The notes beneath the pieces were generated by a model, which worked only from the letters and a program-made list of their open reading frames with translations, ran no database searches and had not been told where the DNA came from. A stretch of 64,000 nucleotides of DNA, from positions 248,001-312,000 of the forward strand of contig NZ_QFFY01000006.1 of NCBI RefSeq assembly GCF_003131205.1. Direction: 5' to 3'. Below, one piece after another: positions 18,601 to 26,827 of this stretch (positions within the stretch are counted from its first letter, which is position 1; each line of letters begins with the position of its first letter). The stretch is from Occallatibacter savannae. GTDB taxonomy: Bacteria; Acidobacteriota; Terriglobia; Terriglobales; Acidobacteriaceae. Made by a program: the position numbers and the translations under genes.

Positions 18601-19616
18601 TTCAGGGCGCGATCGATCGAGAGTTGAATGGAGACTCGGAACTGTCTGAATTCTTTGATACAGGACGCCCCGAGCGATTCTTCGTGAAAAACCTAGAGCG
18701 CGTCCAGGGAGATGAAAGGGACGTCGTCATTATCTCGGTTGGTTACGGAAAGGATCGTGCCGGGAACCTGCCTCTGCGTTTCGGCCCAATTCTCTCTGCG
18801 GGCGGCCGTAGACGACTCAATGTGGCTGCGACGCGCGCCAAGCGAAAGGTCGTTGTCGTCTCTTCATTCGCGTACAGCGACATCAACAGTAGCCAGGTTC
18901 GTCCAGGTACAGGTTTGGAGTTCCTGAAGAGCTACATCGAATACGCGAGTTCGGGTGGTCGTCTGCTCTTTAACGGAGAGCTCACGACTGAGCCGATGAA
19001 TGATTTCGAACTGGACGTATTCGAAGCTCTGAGTTCTCATGGGCTCACCCTGGTTCCGCAACTCGGCTGCTCGAAGTTCCGGATCGATTTTGCAGCCTGC
19101 CACCCCGCTGCACCGGGAAAGTACGTCCTCGCGATCGAATGCGACGGAGCGACTTACCATTCCAGCTATACTGCGCGGGATCGGGACAGGCTTCGCCAGC
19201 AACAGCTTGAGAGGTTGGGTTGGACCTTCCACCGAATCTGGTCTACAGATTGGTTCTTGCGGCGAGATGACGAGATCCAACGTGCGGTTCAGGCCTTTAA
19301 CAGAGCGGTTGAGAAGTCGAATGGCAATGGTGGATCAGCAGCGAACAGAACTTCGTCGGAGCCCCACACGCCGAATTCAACATCGGTTTCGTCGAAACCG
19401 GCGGTGAGGAATTCGGCAAGTCCGCCAATTCCCGTGCGCAAGTCGATCGACGAATACACTTCTGCAGAGATGCGAAATTTGCTCCGTTGGGTGCAGTCCG
19501 ACGGCAGACTTCGCACTAGCGACGAATTGGCTGATGAAATGTTCGAGGCGCTTCCATTTGCAAGGAGAGGTTCGAAGATAGAAGCGGCGATCAAAAGAGC
19601 GATCGCACAAGGTTGA
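15603..19616 (+). CDS. DUF4011 helicase with Vsr-like nuclease and DUF3320
   Basis: About 1337 aa. The N-terminal DUF4011 region starts with WKNRLIDLSRRNNLLFYRPL. A superfamily I helicase core has Walker A GPPGTGKSQT (near 305), Walker B IFDEAS (near 841), GDNKQLPPTTFF, and LNVAATRAKRKVVVVSS. A Vsr/MTES_1575-like nuclease follows, with AIECDGATYHS (near 1178) and WTFHRIWSTDWF. A DUF3320-like domain ends the protein. Single proteins of this plan are listed among antiphage genes. The ATG at 603 of 15 kb is preferred; an in-frame GTG at 15546 would add 19 residues. It heads a same-strand group with EVE-HNH, HIT and HNH genes. Confidence 0.9.
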   Translation: MSSGPTLLSDTKLRETLVNTSRDAWKNRLIDLSRRNNLLFYRPLVNGALELPIGQELIRFLSSGNSIAVAELVPGQQFAAANIRTIARKGLENLEEKGLSTLYLAVGRCSWTAEDGGRDSFAPILLFPVTLKFKGHDVQSTEVETTGKPEVNPVLIHVLNEELNVRITGEELLHKFRPEPEEGDDDSDEAEIDLQGVLDLFASRAKKVPGFTAQPFAVIGNFSFQKLAMVKDLELRGAELISNDIVAAIAGDASARRAMSASNVDVDPKGLDSVPPTNEFAVMEADSSQQCAISGIVAGQSAVVHGPPGTGKSQTITNLIATLAATGKKVLFVAEKRAALEVVMNRLTSVGLDHLAIDLHGAELAPKKVMENVARTLNMVRDAGLPAVDDVHNAFVDRRNKLNQHDQRMHKLHAPTGMSIFQMQGHLLRLPSDISNPVRWRSADLNAITSESANQIRDLLREAAGFVSLLNRTDPSPWCGVELEDTRAAQNALDLLSRVAHEELPSLIAGLTQICADFTLRMPTTIDDAATYLREAIAGNEILSCYQQSIFPDAQGRADAMVPGCAPGLKSLWVRISNARLKKAYRDALLLRTAGRTSVKQVWEEMKSAAGAFDFWQKWGENGKSPVQIPTADSCKQIFDKVSSSLNEAERISSLQLKQLPLTELLVEVRSLAQDTATPYRISRVCEIERKLKRLGVQKLVDEIHASRRPAAQWVSAFDYSWLTSTLDMAALADPDVRAFVGSTHNGYVDSFRTLDEKRLDLAAARVRRAHAEHAVAAMNKYPEQESIIRSEAAKSRRHKPLRKVFTESANVLTAVCPCWMASPLSVCQLIGATGIFDYVIFDEASQILPEDAIPSILRGKHVIVAGDNKQLPPTTFFAAADEEDDSDADSTGYESLLDMMIPFVKGFHLNWHYRSRDESLIAFSNHHVYDDRLVTFPGPGGGPAISHVYVDHIPASDGQEESSSAEVEKVVQLVLQHARTTPDLSLGVITMGIKHANRIQGAIDRELNGDSELSEFFDTGRPERFFVKNLERVQGDERDVVIISVGYGKDRAGNLPLRFGPILSAGGRRRLNVAATRAKRKVVVVSSFAYSDINSSQVRPGTGLEFLKSYIEYASSGGRLLFNGELTTEPMNDFELDVFEALSSHGLTLVPQLGCSKFRIDFAACHPAAPGKYVLAIECDGATYHSSYTARDRDRLRQQQLERLGWTFHRIWSTDWFLRRDDEIQRAVQAFNRAVEKSNGNGGSAANRTSSEPHTPNSTSVSSKPAVRNSASPPIPVRKSIDEYTSAEMRNLLRWVQSDGRLRTSDELADEMFEALPFARRGSKIEAAIKRAIAQG

Positions 19617-19719
19617 TGGAATGTCCAGATTCGCGCGTACGCTAGGTCCTTTCAGATGGTTTCCTTCCAATTAGTGGTACGCTGAGGGGTAAACCTTCAA
19701 CAGCATCTCGGGTCGAACC

Positions 19720-20700
19720 ATGCGCTATTGGTGGGTCAATCAAAATCAGACGTATCGCCATGAGATTGCGGACGGATACCTTTGGTCCCCAAAGCGCAAT
19801 GCTAATGGCGCGAGAAACCCATTCTATGAATCAATGCGCGAGGTCTCTCCTGGGGACCTCATATTCTCCTTTGTGGATACTCGGATCGCGGCTATTGGTA
19901 TCGCGAAATCCTATTGCTGGGAATGTCCTAAGCCGGCGGAATTTGGTGCTACCGGAGAGTACTGGGAAAACGTCGGTTGGCGGGTGAGTGTCTCGTTCAC
20001 TCCGCTGTTGAATAAGGTCCGGCCGAAAGATCACATGGATATTCTGCGATCGGCTCTGCCCGGCCGGTACTCGCCGCTCCAGGCAAATGGCAATGGAAAC
20101 CAGGCTCTCTATCTAACGGAAGTCTCAGAGGGCTTTGCTCAACTGTTATCGGGGCTCATTGGACCAGAAGCTCGGCTGTTGCTTTCGGGGTCTGAGCAGG
20201 TTGCGCCAGTTGCCGGCGAGCAGCTGATTCTAGGAGACGATCTCGATGTTTGGGAGCGCAGGCTTGAGGAGCAGGTCCAGTCTGACACATCGGTCAGGGA
20301 GACTGATCGTGAGGCTATCGTCAGAGCCCGATGCGGTCAGGGCATATTTAAGGAGCGCGTCAGTCGAATTGAGCATCGATGCCGAATCACCGGTGTTGAG
20401 AACCCAACCCACCTCATCGCATCCCACTGCAAGCCCTGGCGGGACTCCTCAAATGAAGAGCGCCTCAATGGAGAGAACGGATTGCTGCTAACGCCCAGCA
20501 TTGATCATCTGTTCGATCGGGGTTTCATTGGTTTCGAGAATTCTGGACAGCTCATCATCTCTCCGGTCGCGCATCGTCCTTCTCTCCAGAGGATGGGAAT
20601 CGATACCGAACATCTGGTGAATGTTGGTTCGTTCTCAGAGGGTCAGAAGCACTTTCTTGATTTTCACCGCAATTCCGTATTACTGCGAGTCAGTCGATGA
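19720..20700 (+). CDS. EVE-domain HNH endonuclease
   Basis: A 326-aa protein. The N-terminal 150 residues (MRYWWVNQNQTY, SPGDLIFSFVD, GIAKSYCWECPKP) resemble an EVE/PUA-like domain, which binds modified bases. The C-terminal part (about 215-290) is an HNH domain: CRITGVENPTHLIASHCKPW and LNGENGLLLTPSIDHLFD. EVE-HNH proteins are candidate modification-dependent restriction enzymes. It follows the DUF4011 helicase by 103 nt and overlaps the HIT gene by 4 nt. Confidence 0.88.
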   Translation: MRYWWVNQNQTYRHEIADGYLWSPKRNANGARNPFYESMREVSPGDLIFSFVDTRIAAIGIAKSYCWECPKPAEFGATGEYWENVGWRVSVSFTPLLNKVRPKDHMDILRSALPGRYSPLQANGNGNQALYLTEVSEGFAQLLSGLIGPEARLLLSGSEQVAPVAGEQLILGDDLDVWERRLEEQVQSDTSVRETDREAIVRARCGQGIFKERVSRIEHRCRITGVENPTHLIASHCKPWRDSSNEERLNGENGLLLTPSIDHLFDRGFIGFENSGQLIISPVAHRPSLQRMGIDTEHLVNVGSFSEGQKHFLDFHRNSVLLRVSR

Positions 20701-21080
20701 GCAAATGCCCGTTCTGCCAAGTGGACCAATCACGGGTAGTCTTGCAATCGGCCTCTGCGATCGCAATGAGAGATGAGTTCCCGCTCACAGAAGGTCATAC
20801 GCTCATCATCCCTCGACCGCACGTAAAGAGTCTTTACGATTTGAGCGCTGAAGATCAGCTCGCAGCCTGGGATCTCGTCTCGGATGTTCGAAAGAATTGC
20901 AAGCAGGAGCTCGGTATACATGCCTTCAATATCGGAATCAACGATGGAGCGGAAGCTGGGCAGACAATTGAGCATGCGCACATTCATGTGATCCCAAGAC
21001 GTATCGGCGACGTGGTTGATCCACGGGGCGGAATCCGCAACATCATTCCAGCAAGAGCCCGTTATTGGGAGGTGGATTGA
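20697..21080 (+). CDS. HIT-family nucleotide hydrolase/transferase
   Basis: A 127-aa histidine-triad protein. The motif EHAHIHVIPR gives the HxHxH active-site loop near residue 97. CPFC near the N-terminus is a common feature of bacterial HIT proteins. Members act on nucleoside phosphoramidates, dinucleoside polyphosphates or adenylated intermediates. It overlaps the EVE-HNH stop (ATGA) and is followed after one base by the HNH gene, so it belongs to this operon. Its place among nucleases is unusual for a housekeeping HIT gene; it may clear a nucleotide made or consumed by the system. Confidence 0.92.
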   Translation: MSKCPFCQVDQSRVVLQSASAIAMRDEFPLTEGHTLIIPRPHVKSLYDLSAEDQLAAWDLVSDVRKNCKQELGIHAFNIGINDGAEAGQTIEHAHIHVIPRRIGDVVDPRGGIRNIIPARARYWEVD

Positions 21081-21081
21081 A

Positions 21082-22113
21082 ATGCCGCCTTCTCCCGAAG
21101 AGCAGGTGCAATTCCTGCTGAAGGTACAGCGGCTCCTCGGCGAAGGCCTGTTCTCGGCCACTTACAAATACGCCCTACTCATGGCTCTGGCAGATCTTTC
21201 AGTCGAGATCGGAGACGATTCCGGAAGCTCACTCGATATCGACGCCGAGAGGATTGCGGAGAAGTTTATCGAATACTACTGGCGGCAAACGCTGCCATTC
21301 CTCGGCTCGGTAGTCCTCCGTCAGAATGCAGGAAAAGCTCCGGTCGTCGTGAGGCTTTTGCTTCAGATTCGAAACAAGTACGGAGATTCTCTGGCGAGTG
21401 CCCAGCGCGATTCAATCGCCTGGAGAGCCTTGGCGCGGCAGATCGCCGCAAACATTCGCGCAATGCCATTGCGCTACTTGCAAAACGTTGGGCGTGAGCG
21501 CATTCCGTTCTTGTACGATCCACCGCAAGGTATCGCACCGAAAACGATCAGACTCTACCCCGGAGTGGCATTCTGTCTTCGGCGGTTCCATGGACTGATT
21601 GCCGAACTTGTTCAGGCTGGTTGGACCAAATGGGTTCGTCAACAGAATCTGTCGTTCATTGGGGAATCTGCAGATCTTCATGAGTTCCTATTTGGAGCAA
21701 CGAGGGCGACTCTGTTGCCGCTCCAAGTCCCGCTTCGCGAACTTCAGCGGAATCTCTGCTTCTACTGTCAGAAGCCGCTGAGGCAGGCCGACGTCGATCA
21801 TTTTGTTCCATGGGCACTCTATCCACTGGACCTTGGACACAATTTCGTCCTTGCGCATAAGGAATGCAATTCGGCGAAACGTGATCTGCTGGCGTCTGAA
21901 GAACACCTCAGCACCTGGGTTGAGAGGAATCGGTCTCATGGCGAGGAGCTTGGAAATGAATTCGATCGGCTTGGGGTAATTCACAACCTGGGTTCCACAA
22001 CAAGAATCGCTCACTGGGCATATAGCTCGGCCTCGGTTGCCAGCGGTCTCACATGGCAAGCCAGGGAGACTCTTGTCCCTTTGCGAGGCGAGTGGCTGAT
22101 GCTCCTGCATTGA
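21082..22113 (+). CDS. HNH endonuclease, third small gene of helicase operon
   Basis: A 343-aa protein starting MPPSPEEQ at 21082, one base after the HIT stop, with GGGAGGTGG just upstream. The N-terminal 240 residues are helical with no recognised domain. The C-terminal HNH module has CFYCQKPL, DVDHFVPWALYPL, and LAHKECNSAKRD, so it carries a CxxC...C zinc knuckle plus the catalytic His. It is the last gene of the operon and probably acts with the helicase-nuclease and EVE-HNH proteins. Confidence 0.88.
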   Translation: MPPSPEEQVQFLLKVQRLLGEGLFSATYKYALLMALADLSVEIGDDSGSSLDIDAERIAEKFIEYYWRQTLPFLGSVVLRQNAGKAPVVVRLLLQIRNKYGDSLASAQRDSIAWRALARQIAANIRAMPLRYLQNVGRERIPFLYDPPQGIAPKTIRLYPGVAFCLRRFHGLIAELVQAGWTKWVRQQNLSFIGESADLHEFLFGATRATLLPLQVPLRELQRNLCFYCQKPLRQADVDHFVPWALYPLDLGHNFVLAHKECNSAKRDLLASEEHLSTWVERNRSHGEELGNEFDRLGVIHNLGSTTRIAHWAYSSASVASGLTWQARETLVPLRGEWLMLLH

Positions 22114-22130
22114 GAGTACAGAATGCGTGC

Positions 22131-23072
22131 CTAGTGGAAGACATTGTAGGCGTGGAATTCCAGATTCTCGGTGCTCGGTCGTGCCCAAGTGGCTAGCGGC
22201 TCACGAATCTCCGTTCCCTCGAGGCGGTAGTACTCTTTGCCGTTTTCAAATTCTTCTTTGATTCTTTTGCTCACAACCAGTCGACGTTCGACCGGATCGA
22301 TTGTCAAATAGCCATCTTCGAACAACCGATGCAGATCACTGCGCAACAACAGCCCGTTAGAGACTTCATGTCTCTGCACTACCGTGTAGGGCTTTATGTG
22401 CGCTGCATCGAGAACGGGTAACGTTCGCTCGCCCGTGATTGCACAGCGCCGCTGGTAGACATCGGTCACTACGATACGGAACAGTCCCTGACCGAGACGG
22501 GGTAGCACAATTTGCGGTCTGCCATATCCTTTGGACTCCACCGCTGCAAGCGCCGCAGTGCCGGGTTCAAGTAGAGCCGGGGTCTCAGTCTGGATGCCAG
22601 TGCTTACCTCGTTCCACAAATCGCGCCCCGCACCGACCTCGGAGTCATAACCCTTTCCCTGCACGGTGTTGAGCTTGAAATCCTCGGGACATGGGATCCA
22701 GGCTTCTTTCGGCCAAAAGAATGGTTCGGCGAGCATGATGCAGCCAATGATTGGATTCTCGTTTGCTGCAATCGGCGTGCGTCGATAGAAGGCAATTCGC
22801 TGGCGCATCTCCATCAGAGAGCGCACGCCATTCGCCTCTCTGAATGTCTCCCAGGCCAGGTTCACGGGCAACTGATGGAACCGGACAAAAAAACCTCCAC
22901 CTGCGATGAAGTTCAGAGGGGAGTGAAGCTTAAAGAGAAGAAGCTCTCCTGGTTGAAGCGCCTTAAATGTCGCCTCGGATGATGGACGCCAGAAGTTGAC
23001 CTCATCCACGCGGTTAGCGGCAGCGTGGAGAGCGAACCAGTCGTTATCGGTGACGGCGACAAAGATGCGCAT
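22131..23072 (-). CDS. HNH endonuclease with PUA/EVE-like N-terminus
   Basis: A 313-aa protein with an N-terminal segment (MRIFVAVTDNDWF, LQPGELLLFKLH, GGGFFVRF) that resembles a PUA/EVE-like binding domain. A C-terminal HNH follows: YQRRCAITGERTLPVLDAA, HIKPY, and SNGLLLRSDLHRLFEDGY. The general plan matches the EVE-HNH gene at 19.7 kb, though the sequences differ. It is convergent with the helicase operon, 17 nt from its last stop. Likely a restriction-type nuclease, perhaps acquired with the island. Confidence 0.87.
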   Translation of the reverse strand: MRIFVAVTDNDWFALHAAANRVDEVNFWRPSSEATFKALQPGELLLFKLHSPLNFIAGGGFFVRFHQLPVNLAWETFREANGVRSLMEMRQRIAFYRRTPIAANENPIIGCIMLAEPFFWPKEAWIPCPEDFKLNTVQGKGYDSEVGAGRDLWNEVSTGIQTETPALLEPGTAALAAVESKGYGRPQIVLPRLGQGLFRIVVTDVYQRRCAITGERTLPVLDAAHIKPYTVVQRHEVSNGLLLRSDLHRLFEDGYLTIDPVERRLVVSKRIKEEFENGKEYYRLEGTEIREPLATWARPSTENLEFHAYNVFH

Positions 23073-23242
23073 TGTGGTTTTGACAACGCAGTATACAGCA
23101 ACACCGAGTCAGGCATATCCCGCGCAAGCTTGTTGGATTCGAACGCGCAACGTGATCACTTTGCCATTTGGAATACCTGCGCGCGTCTTATTGTGCGGGC
23201 GAGCACAGACTGAAGGGCATCCGTCACATAAGCTCAGTTCAC

Positions 23243-23488
23243 ATGAACAGTCTTCCAAAAAGCATTGAACGCGCCAATCGGACCAGGCGTGAGGCCCTGA
23301 AGATGGCACCACGTGAATTTGGCGCTTGGGCCAACAGCCTGCATGAAGAAGCCCTAGCGCTTAGCAAAGACATTTGTGGCGGTCACGAAGAATACAACAG
23401 ATGGATGCGCATCGCTAATCGACACCAAATCACGTGTGTAGACGGAATGCTCATTGCAATCGAGAACATGCGCTCCTTGGCAGTATGA
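23243..23488 (+). CDS. Hypothetical 81-aa protein
   Basis: The frame runs from 23168, but the ATG at 23243 (MNSLPKSIERANRTRREALK) is the likely start. The product is charged and helical with no recognised domain. Codon use looks coding. It sits alone between the minus-strand HNH gene and the exonuclease gene. Confidence 0.45.
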   Translation: MNSLPKSIERANRTRREALKMAPREFGAWANSLHEEALALSKDICGGHEEYNRWMRIANRHQITCVDGMLIAIENMRSLAV

Positions 23489-23613
23489 AGTCGTAAATCC
23501 AGAGACTCGGATTCATTGAAGCAACCAGGCTGCAATGGTTCTCTAGTCACACATAAGTCGCAGATCGATTTCTGCCTCCGACATTAAAATTGATTTTCGC
23601 TTTTCAGGGGCCC

Positions 23614-24798
23614 ATGACTTACGCGATCGTTTTGCTAGTTGTCTTCGTTCTTGGTGCAGTCTCCATCTTTATCGTTCGATCCCGTAGCACTTCTAGCCAG
23701 GATTTGCATACCACAGTCACACCGCCTCAACATGTTCTGAATCAAGCTGCTGAAGACGTCGATCAGGTCCGAACTGAGCAGTTAATTGCGGCGCGGCCGA
23801 CTCGCCTAATTCGTAGTGAACCCGCTGCACCAAAGACGCACAAGTCCGGAACCCGGCGTACCCCCGGGTTTGAGGTTCCATCGATCTTCGCAACTGTCGA
23901 TCTTGAGACCACCGGGTTCAGTGCCGGGATGGACGAGATCATCGAGATTGGGGCGCTCAAGTGCGCAGGTCTGGATGGGGAAGTTTTGGAATTCTCTACG
24001 CTCGTCCGCCCAACCAATCCGATTCCACCCGGGATCACTGCTACTACCGGTATCACGCAGGAAATGGTTGACGGTTTAGGCGTTTCTCTTCTGCAGGCAG
24101 TCGAGAAACTGCAGGCTTTCCTATCAGATGTTCCCATCATCGGCTATCGGGTTGGCTTTGATCTGCGCTTCTTAAAGTGCGCTTCCGATCAGCACGATCT
24201 GTCTTTCTCAAATCGTTATCTCGACGTGCTTGAGATGGCGCGAGATGCTTATCCGCACCTGCCTAGCCACAAGCTTGAAGACGTTGCCCTGATGCTCAAC
24301 CTGTCGAATGAGAACGCGCACCGAGCCTTGGCCGACTGCCGGCGAACACTTGCTGTTTTTCGGCATGTCGTTACCAAACTCGATGGCAGAAGATACGCGT
24401 GGAGCGATCCTCGTGATCTTCCGGTGATCGAGACCGGCCAGCCCCGCTCGGAAAGATATGAACAGGTTCTCAATCATGTGGGAACTCACTATCCTGCGCG
24501 GCAGGGGAATGCCGACGGGCACATGCACGGGGAACGTGTGGTCTTCACGGGCGATCTGTCGATTCCGCGATCAGAGGCGATCGAGCGGGCAATTGCCGCC
24601 GGCTGCGATGTGATTCCCAACGTGAATAGGAAAGTGACAATCGTGGTTTCAGGGTTTCGCGATCCCTCCCTTTACAACGGCAAGGCGAAGAGCGGAAAGC
24701 TGCTAAAAGCCGAGGAACTCGTTAATGAAGGATATCCGCTGCGAATACTGACAGAAGCCGAGTTTTTCAAACTCCTGGGTACGACGAATCTGAATTAG
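23614..24798 (+). CDS. Membrane-anchored DnaQ-like exonuclease with BRCT domain
   Basis: A 394-aa protein. One transmembrane helix sits at residues 2-22 (MTYAIVLLVVFVLGAVSIF). A DEDDh exonuclease domain follows: FATVDLETTGF (near 95), IGYRVGFDLRFL and NAHRALADCRRTL. A C-terminal BRCT-like domain begins ERVVFTGDLSIPRSEAIERA. The combination of DnaQ-like nuclease and BRCT resembles the epsilon-subunit-like proteins used in DNA repair, but a membrane anchor on one is uncommon. The ATG at 23614 is preferred over an upstream ATT-type start because GGGG lies at normal distance. No operon partner is visible. Confidence 0.87.
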   Translation: MTYAIVLLVVFVLGAVSIFIVRSRSTSSQDLHTTVTPPQHVLNQAAEDVDQVRTEQLIAARPTRLIRSEPAAPKTHKSGTRRTPGFEVPSIFATVDLETTGFSAGMDEIIEIGALKCAGLDGEVLEFSTLVRPTNPIPPGITATTGITQEMVDGLGVSLLQAVEKLQAFLSDVPIIGYRVGFDLRFLKCASDQHDLSFSNRYLDVLEMARDAYPHLPSHKLEDVALMLNLSNENAHRALADCRRTLAVFRHVVTKLDGRRYAWSDPRDLPVIETGQPRSERYEQVLNHVGTHYPARQGNADGHMHGERVVFTGDLSIPRSEAIERAIAAGCDVIPNVNRKVTIVVSGFRDPSLYNGKAKSGKLLKAEELVNEGYPLRILTEAEFFKLLGTTNLN

Positions 24799-24846
24799 GA
24801 ATATCGCACCTTCGCCGGGAACCATTTGCTTCATGCTGGTTGCAGA

Positions 24847-25494
24847 TCAATGCGCGCTCCGATTGGTCCGGGGCCAGTCAATACGCCAGCGTCCTCCCGA
24901 TACCGGTGCCCAAACCAACTGTTTTGGCGGAGTACCACGCACGTGATGGTAAAGCGCAGCGGCTCTTTCGAAGAACCCCCGAGTGTGCAATGAATCGGCA
25001 AATCCGAACTTCTGGAAGTCGAGGTGATGGCAGAACTCATGGCAGAGCGTGCTCAGAAATGTGCCGAATGACGTCATCTCTTTGCGAACTGCTGTTCGCA
25101 TCCACACCCGAATCAACAACGAATTCGGATCGTAGTCTCCGAAGAGTTCGGTCGTCCAATGCTCACGGACTTTTAGGGGTCGAGCCGTAAGTACCCGGAT
25201 TCCACAATCCTCGACCTCGTAGAAGTGCGATGCGGTTTTGAGGAAGTCAGCACAGACTCCGCGTACATTCGCGATCCGCTCCATCTTCATCGCCACCTCA
25301 ATGGATTGGGCGAATTCATGCAATGATCCGTCACCTGGCAGATCGAGAGTTGTCATGCGATCACTCTCTCGAAAACCCGCGAGATTCGATTTGCGTGGTG
25401 GAGCGTCTGTGACCATGCTCGGTGATTTCGCCTCTAACCCTACTCTGATTCCGCCGACTAAAGTGTTATCCAGTACTTCCGAGTTTGGCTGCAC
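24847..25494 (-). CDS. Putative zinc metalloprotein (HExxH)
   Basis: A 215-aa protein with LCHEFCHHLDFQKFGF near residue 150, a zinc-binding HExxH motif. A further His/Glu-rich helix follows (FFERAAALYHHV). No signal peptide is seen. It resembles the SprT-like or zincin-like hypothetical proteins found widely in Acidobacteriota. A peptidase role is plausible but unproven. Confidence 0.7.
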   Translation of the reverse strand: MQPNSEVLDNTLVGGIRVGLEAKSPSMVTDAPPRKSNLAGFRESDRMTTLDLPGDGSLHEFAQSIEVAMKMERIANVRGVCADFLKTASHFYEVEDCGIRVLTARPLKVREHWTTELFGDYDPNSLLIRVWMRTAVRKEMTSFGTFLSTLCHEFCHHLDFQKFGFADSLHTRGFFERAAALYHHVRGTPPKQLVWAPVSGGRWRIDWPRTNRSAH

Positions 25495-25616
25495 GTGATT
25501 GATGTTTAGTTACTTATGCTCGTGGAGATGAATTCCAAGGCATTCCATGAAATCAACCCTGATACGAAATTCTACGACCCAATACGGAACGGAAGATCTG
25601 TGCAAATCTTCGCCAT

Positions 25617-25865
25617 TTGTTCGCCTATACTGTTCCCGTGCGGCAGCTGCCCCAATCGCGGATTTGTGACTTCACCGTGCAGTGCAAAAGATGTGGAGAA
25701 AACATTCCGGCACCCGTCATTACGATGCCGGACAGCTGGATCCTAGCCGAGTGTCCACTGTGTGGGCAGCGTCGGTCTTATCTTCCGCCGGAGATTTTTA
25801 GAGGTCGGCTGTCACACTTGTTGCTCATGCGGAAACCGGTGAAATCGGAAGCGAGGTTTCGCTGA
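25617..25865 (+). CDS. Small zinc-ribbon protein
   Basis: An 82-aa frame with CKRCGENIPAP and CPLCGQRRSYL, two CxxC pairs 25-30 residues apart that would hold one zinc. It starts with TTG at 25617 or an in-frame GTG near 25638. It ends one base before the next ATG, so the two small genes are probably co-transcribed. No function is known. Confidence 0.5.
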   Translation: MFAYTVPVRQLPQSRICDFTVQCKRCGENIPAPVITMPDSWILAECPLCGQRRSYLPPEIFRGRLSHLLLMRKPVKSEARFR

Positions 25866-25866
25866 G

Positions 25867-26076
25867 ATGGGACAGATGAGGAGAGCCATTGGGCGCGAAG
25901 AACAAGAGCGGCGCAACCAGGACAGATTTGCTTCGACCCTGGTTATCGCTGCATCAATCATTGCTGCCGTGAGGCTGGCGCGTGACGACATCGGCCGACC
26001 TTCTCCCAGAGTTCAATCGGTGATCATGGACAGCGTGCATCTGGCGAGATCAATACTGAATGCGATAGTAAGGTAA
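25867..26076 (+). CDS. Hypothetical 69-aa protein
   Basis: The ATG lies one base after the zinc-ribbon stop. The product begins MGQMRRAIGREEQERR, has a hydrophobic Ala/Ile-rich stretch in the middle, and no recognised domain. It is 14 nt before the SRAP gene on the same strand. Confidence 0.4.
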   Translation: MGQMRRAIGREEQERRNQDRFASTLVIAASIIAAVRLARDDIGRPSPRVQSVIMDSVHLARSILNAIVR

Positions 26077-26090
26077 CGGGAGAAGGCAAT

Positions 26091-26827
26091 ATGTGCGGGC
26101 GATACGGCAGGCGAGGAGACAAGCAGCGGATTGCTGAATGGATGCAGGCGCACGACACAAATGTCTTTGAGGAGTTCGATGACTCCTACCTGGCACCCTC
26201 CTACAATGTCGCCCCGCAAAGTCTCCAGCCTGTCGTGCGCCTGAGCCCGGAGACAGGAACCGGGAATTGACCGTGATGCGCTGGGGACTGGTTCCTTTCT
26301 GGTCGAAGGACGGAAAGGCATCCTTCAGCACCATCAACGCCAAATCCGAGACTGTTGCAACGAGTCCCGCTTTCCGCGAGGCATGGAAACAAAGACGCTG
26401 CCTGGTGCCGGCCGACTGGTTCTATGAATGGCAGAAGCCGGATGAGAAGACGAAGCAGCCGTTCGCGATTGCTAACAAGGACGACGGCATGTTCGCCTTC
26501 GCTGGACTATGGGAATCGTGGAAGGACAGGGCGACCGGGCAAAAGCTGCGGACATTTACGATTCTCACGACCGATCCCAACGAGCTGATGGAGCCCATCC
26601 ACAATCGAATGCCTGTGATTCTGCATAGGCGGGATTACGAGCGATGGCTGGCACCGAGCGATCCGACGAATCTTCCTATCGACTTGCTGAGACCCTACCC
26701 GGCCGATGAGATGAAAGCATGGAAAGTCGGTAAGGCAGTGGGAAATACGCGGAACAACGATCCGAGCCTGATCGAGCCTCTCAGGGACGAAGAAGAAGTC
26801 ACCGCTCCACTGACGCTCTTCGGATGA
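26091..26827 (+). pseudogene. SRAP (YedK/HMCES-like) gene with one-base frameshift
   Basis: The ATG at 26091 opens MCGRYGRRGDKQRI, with the catalytic Cys2 of SRAP proteins, and runs to SPETGTGN then a stop at 26268. The rest continues in another frame: RELTVMRWGLVPFWSKDG, INAKSET, CLVPADWFYEW and HNRMPVIL, all SRAP motifs. Adding one C after 26259 would join them as PETGTRELTVMRWG. SRAP proteins form a crosslink with abasic sites in single-stranded DNA. The gene overlaps the ligase start by ATGA, which supports recent function or an assembly indel. Confidence 0.85.

Noticed and set aside
23111..23145. tRNA-like T-arm sequence TTGGATTCGAACG
   Set aside because: The flanking bases do not form a five-pair stem and no other tRNA arms are present.
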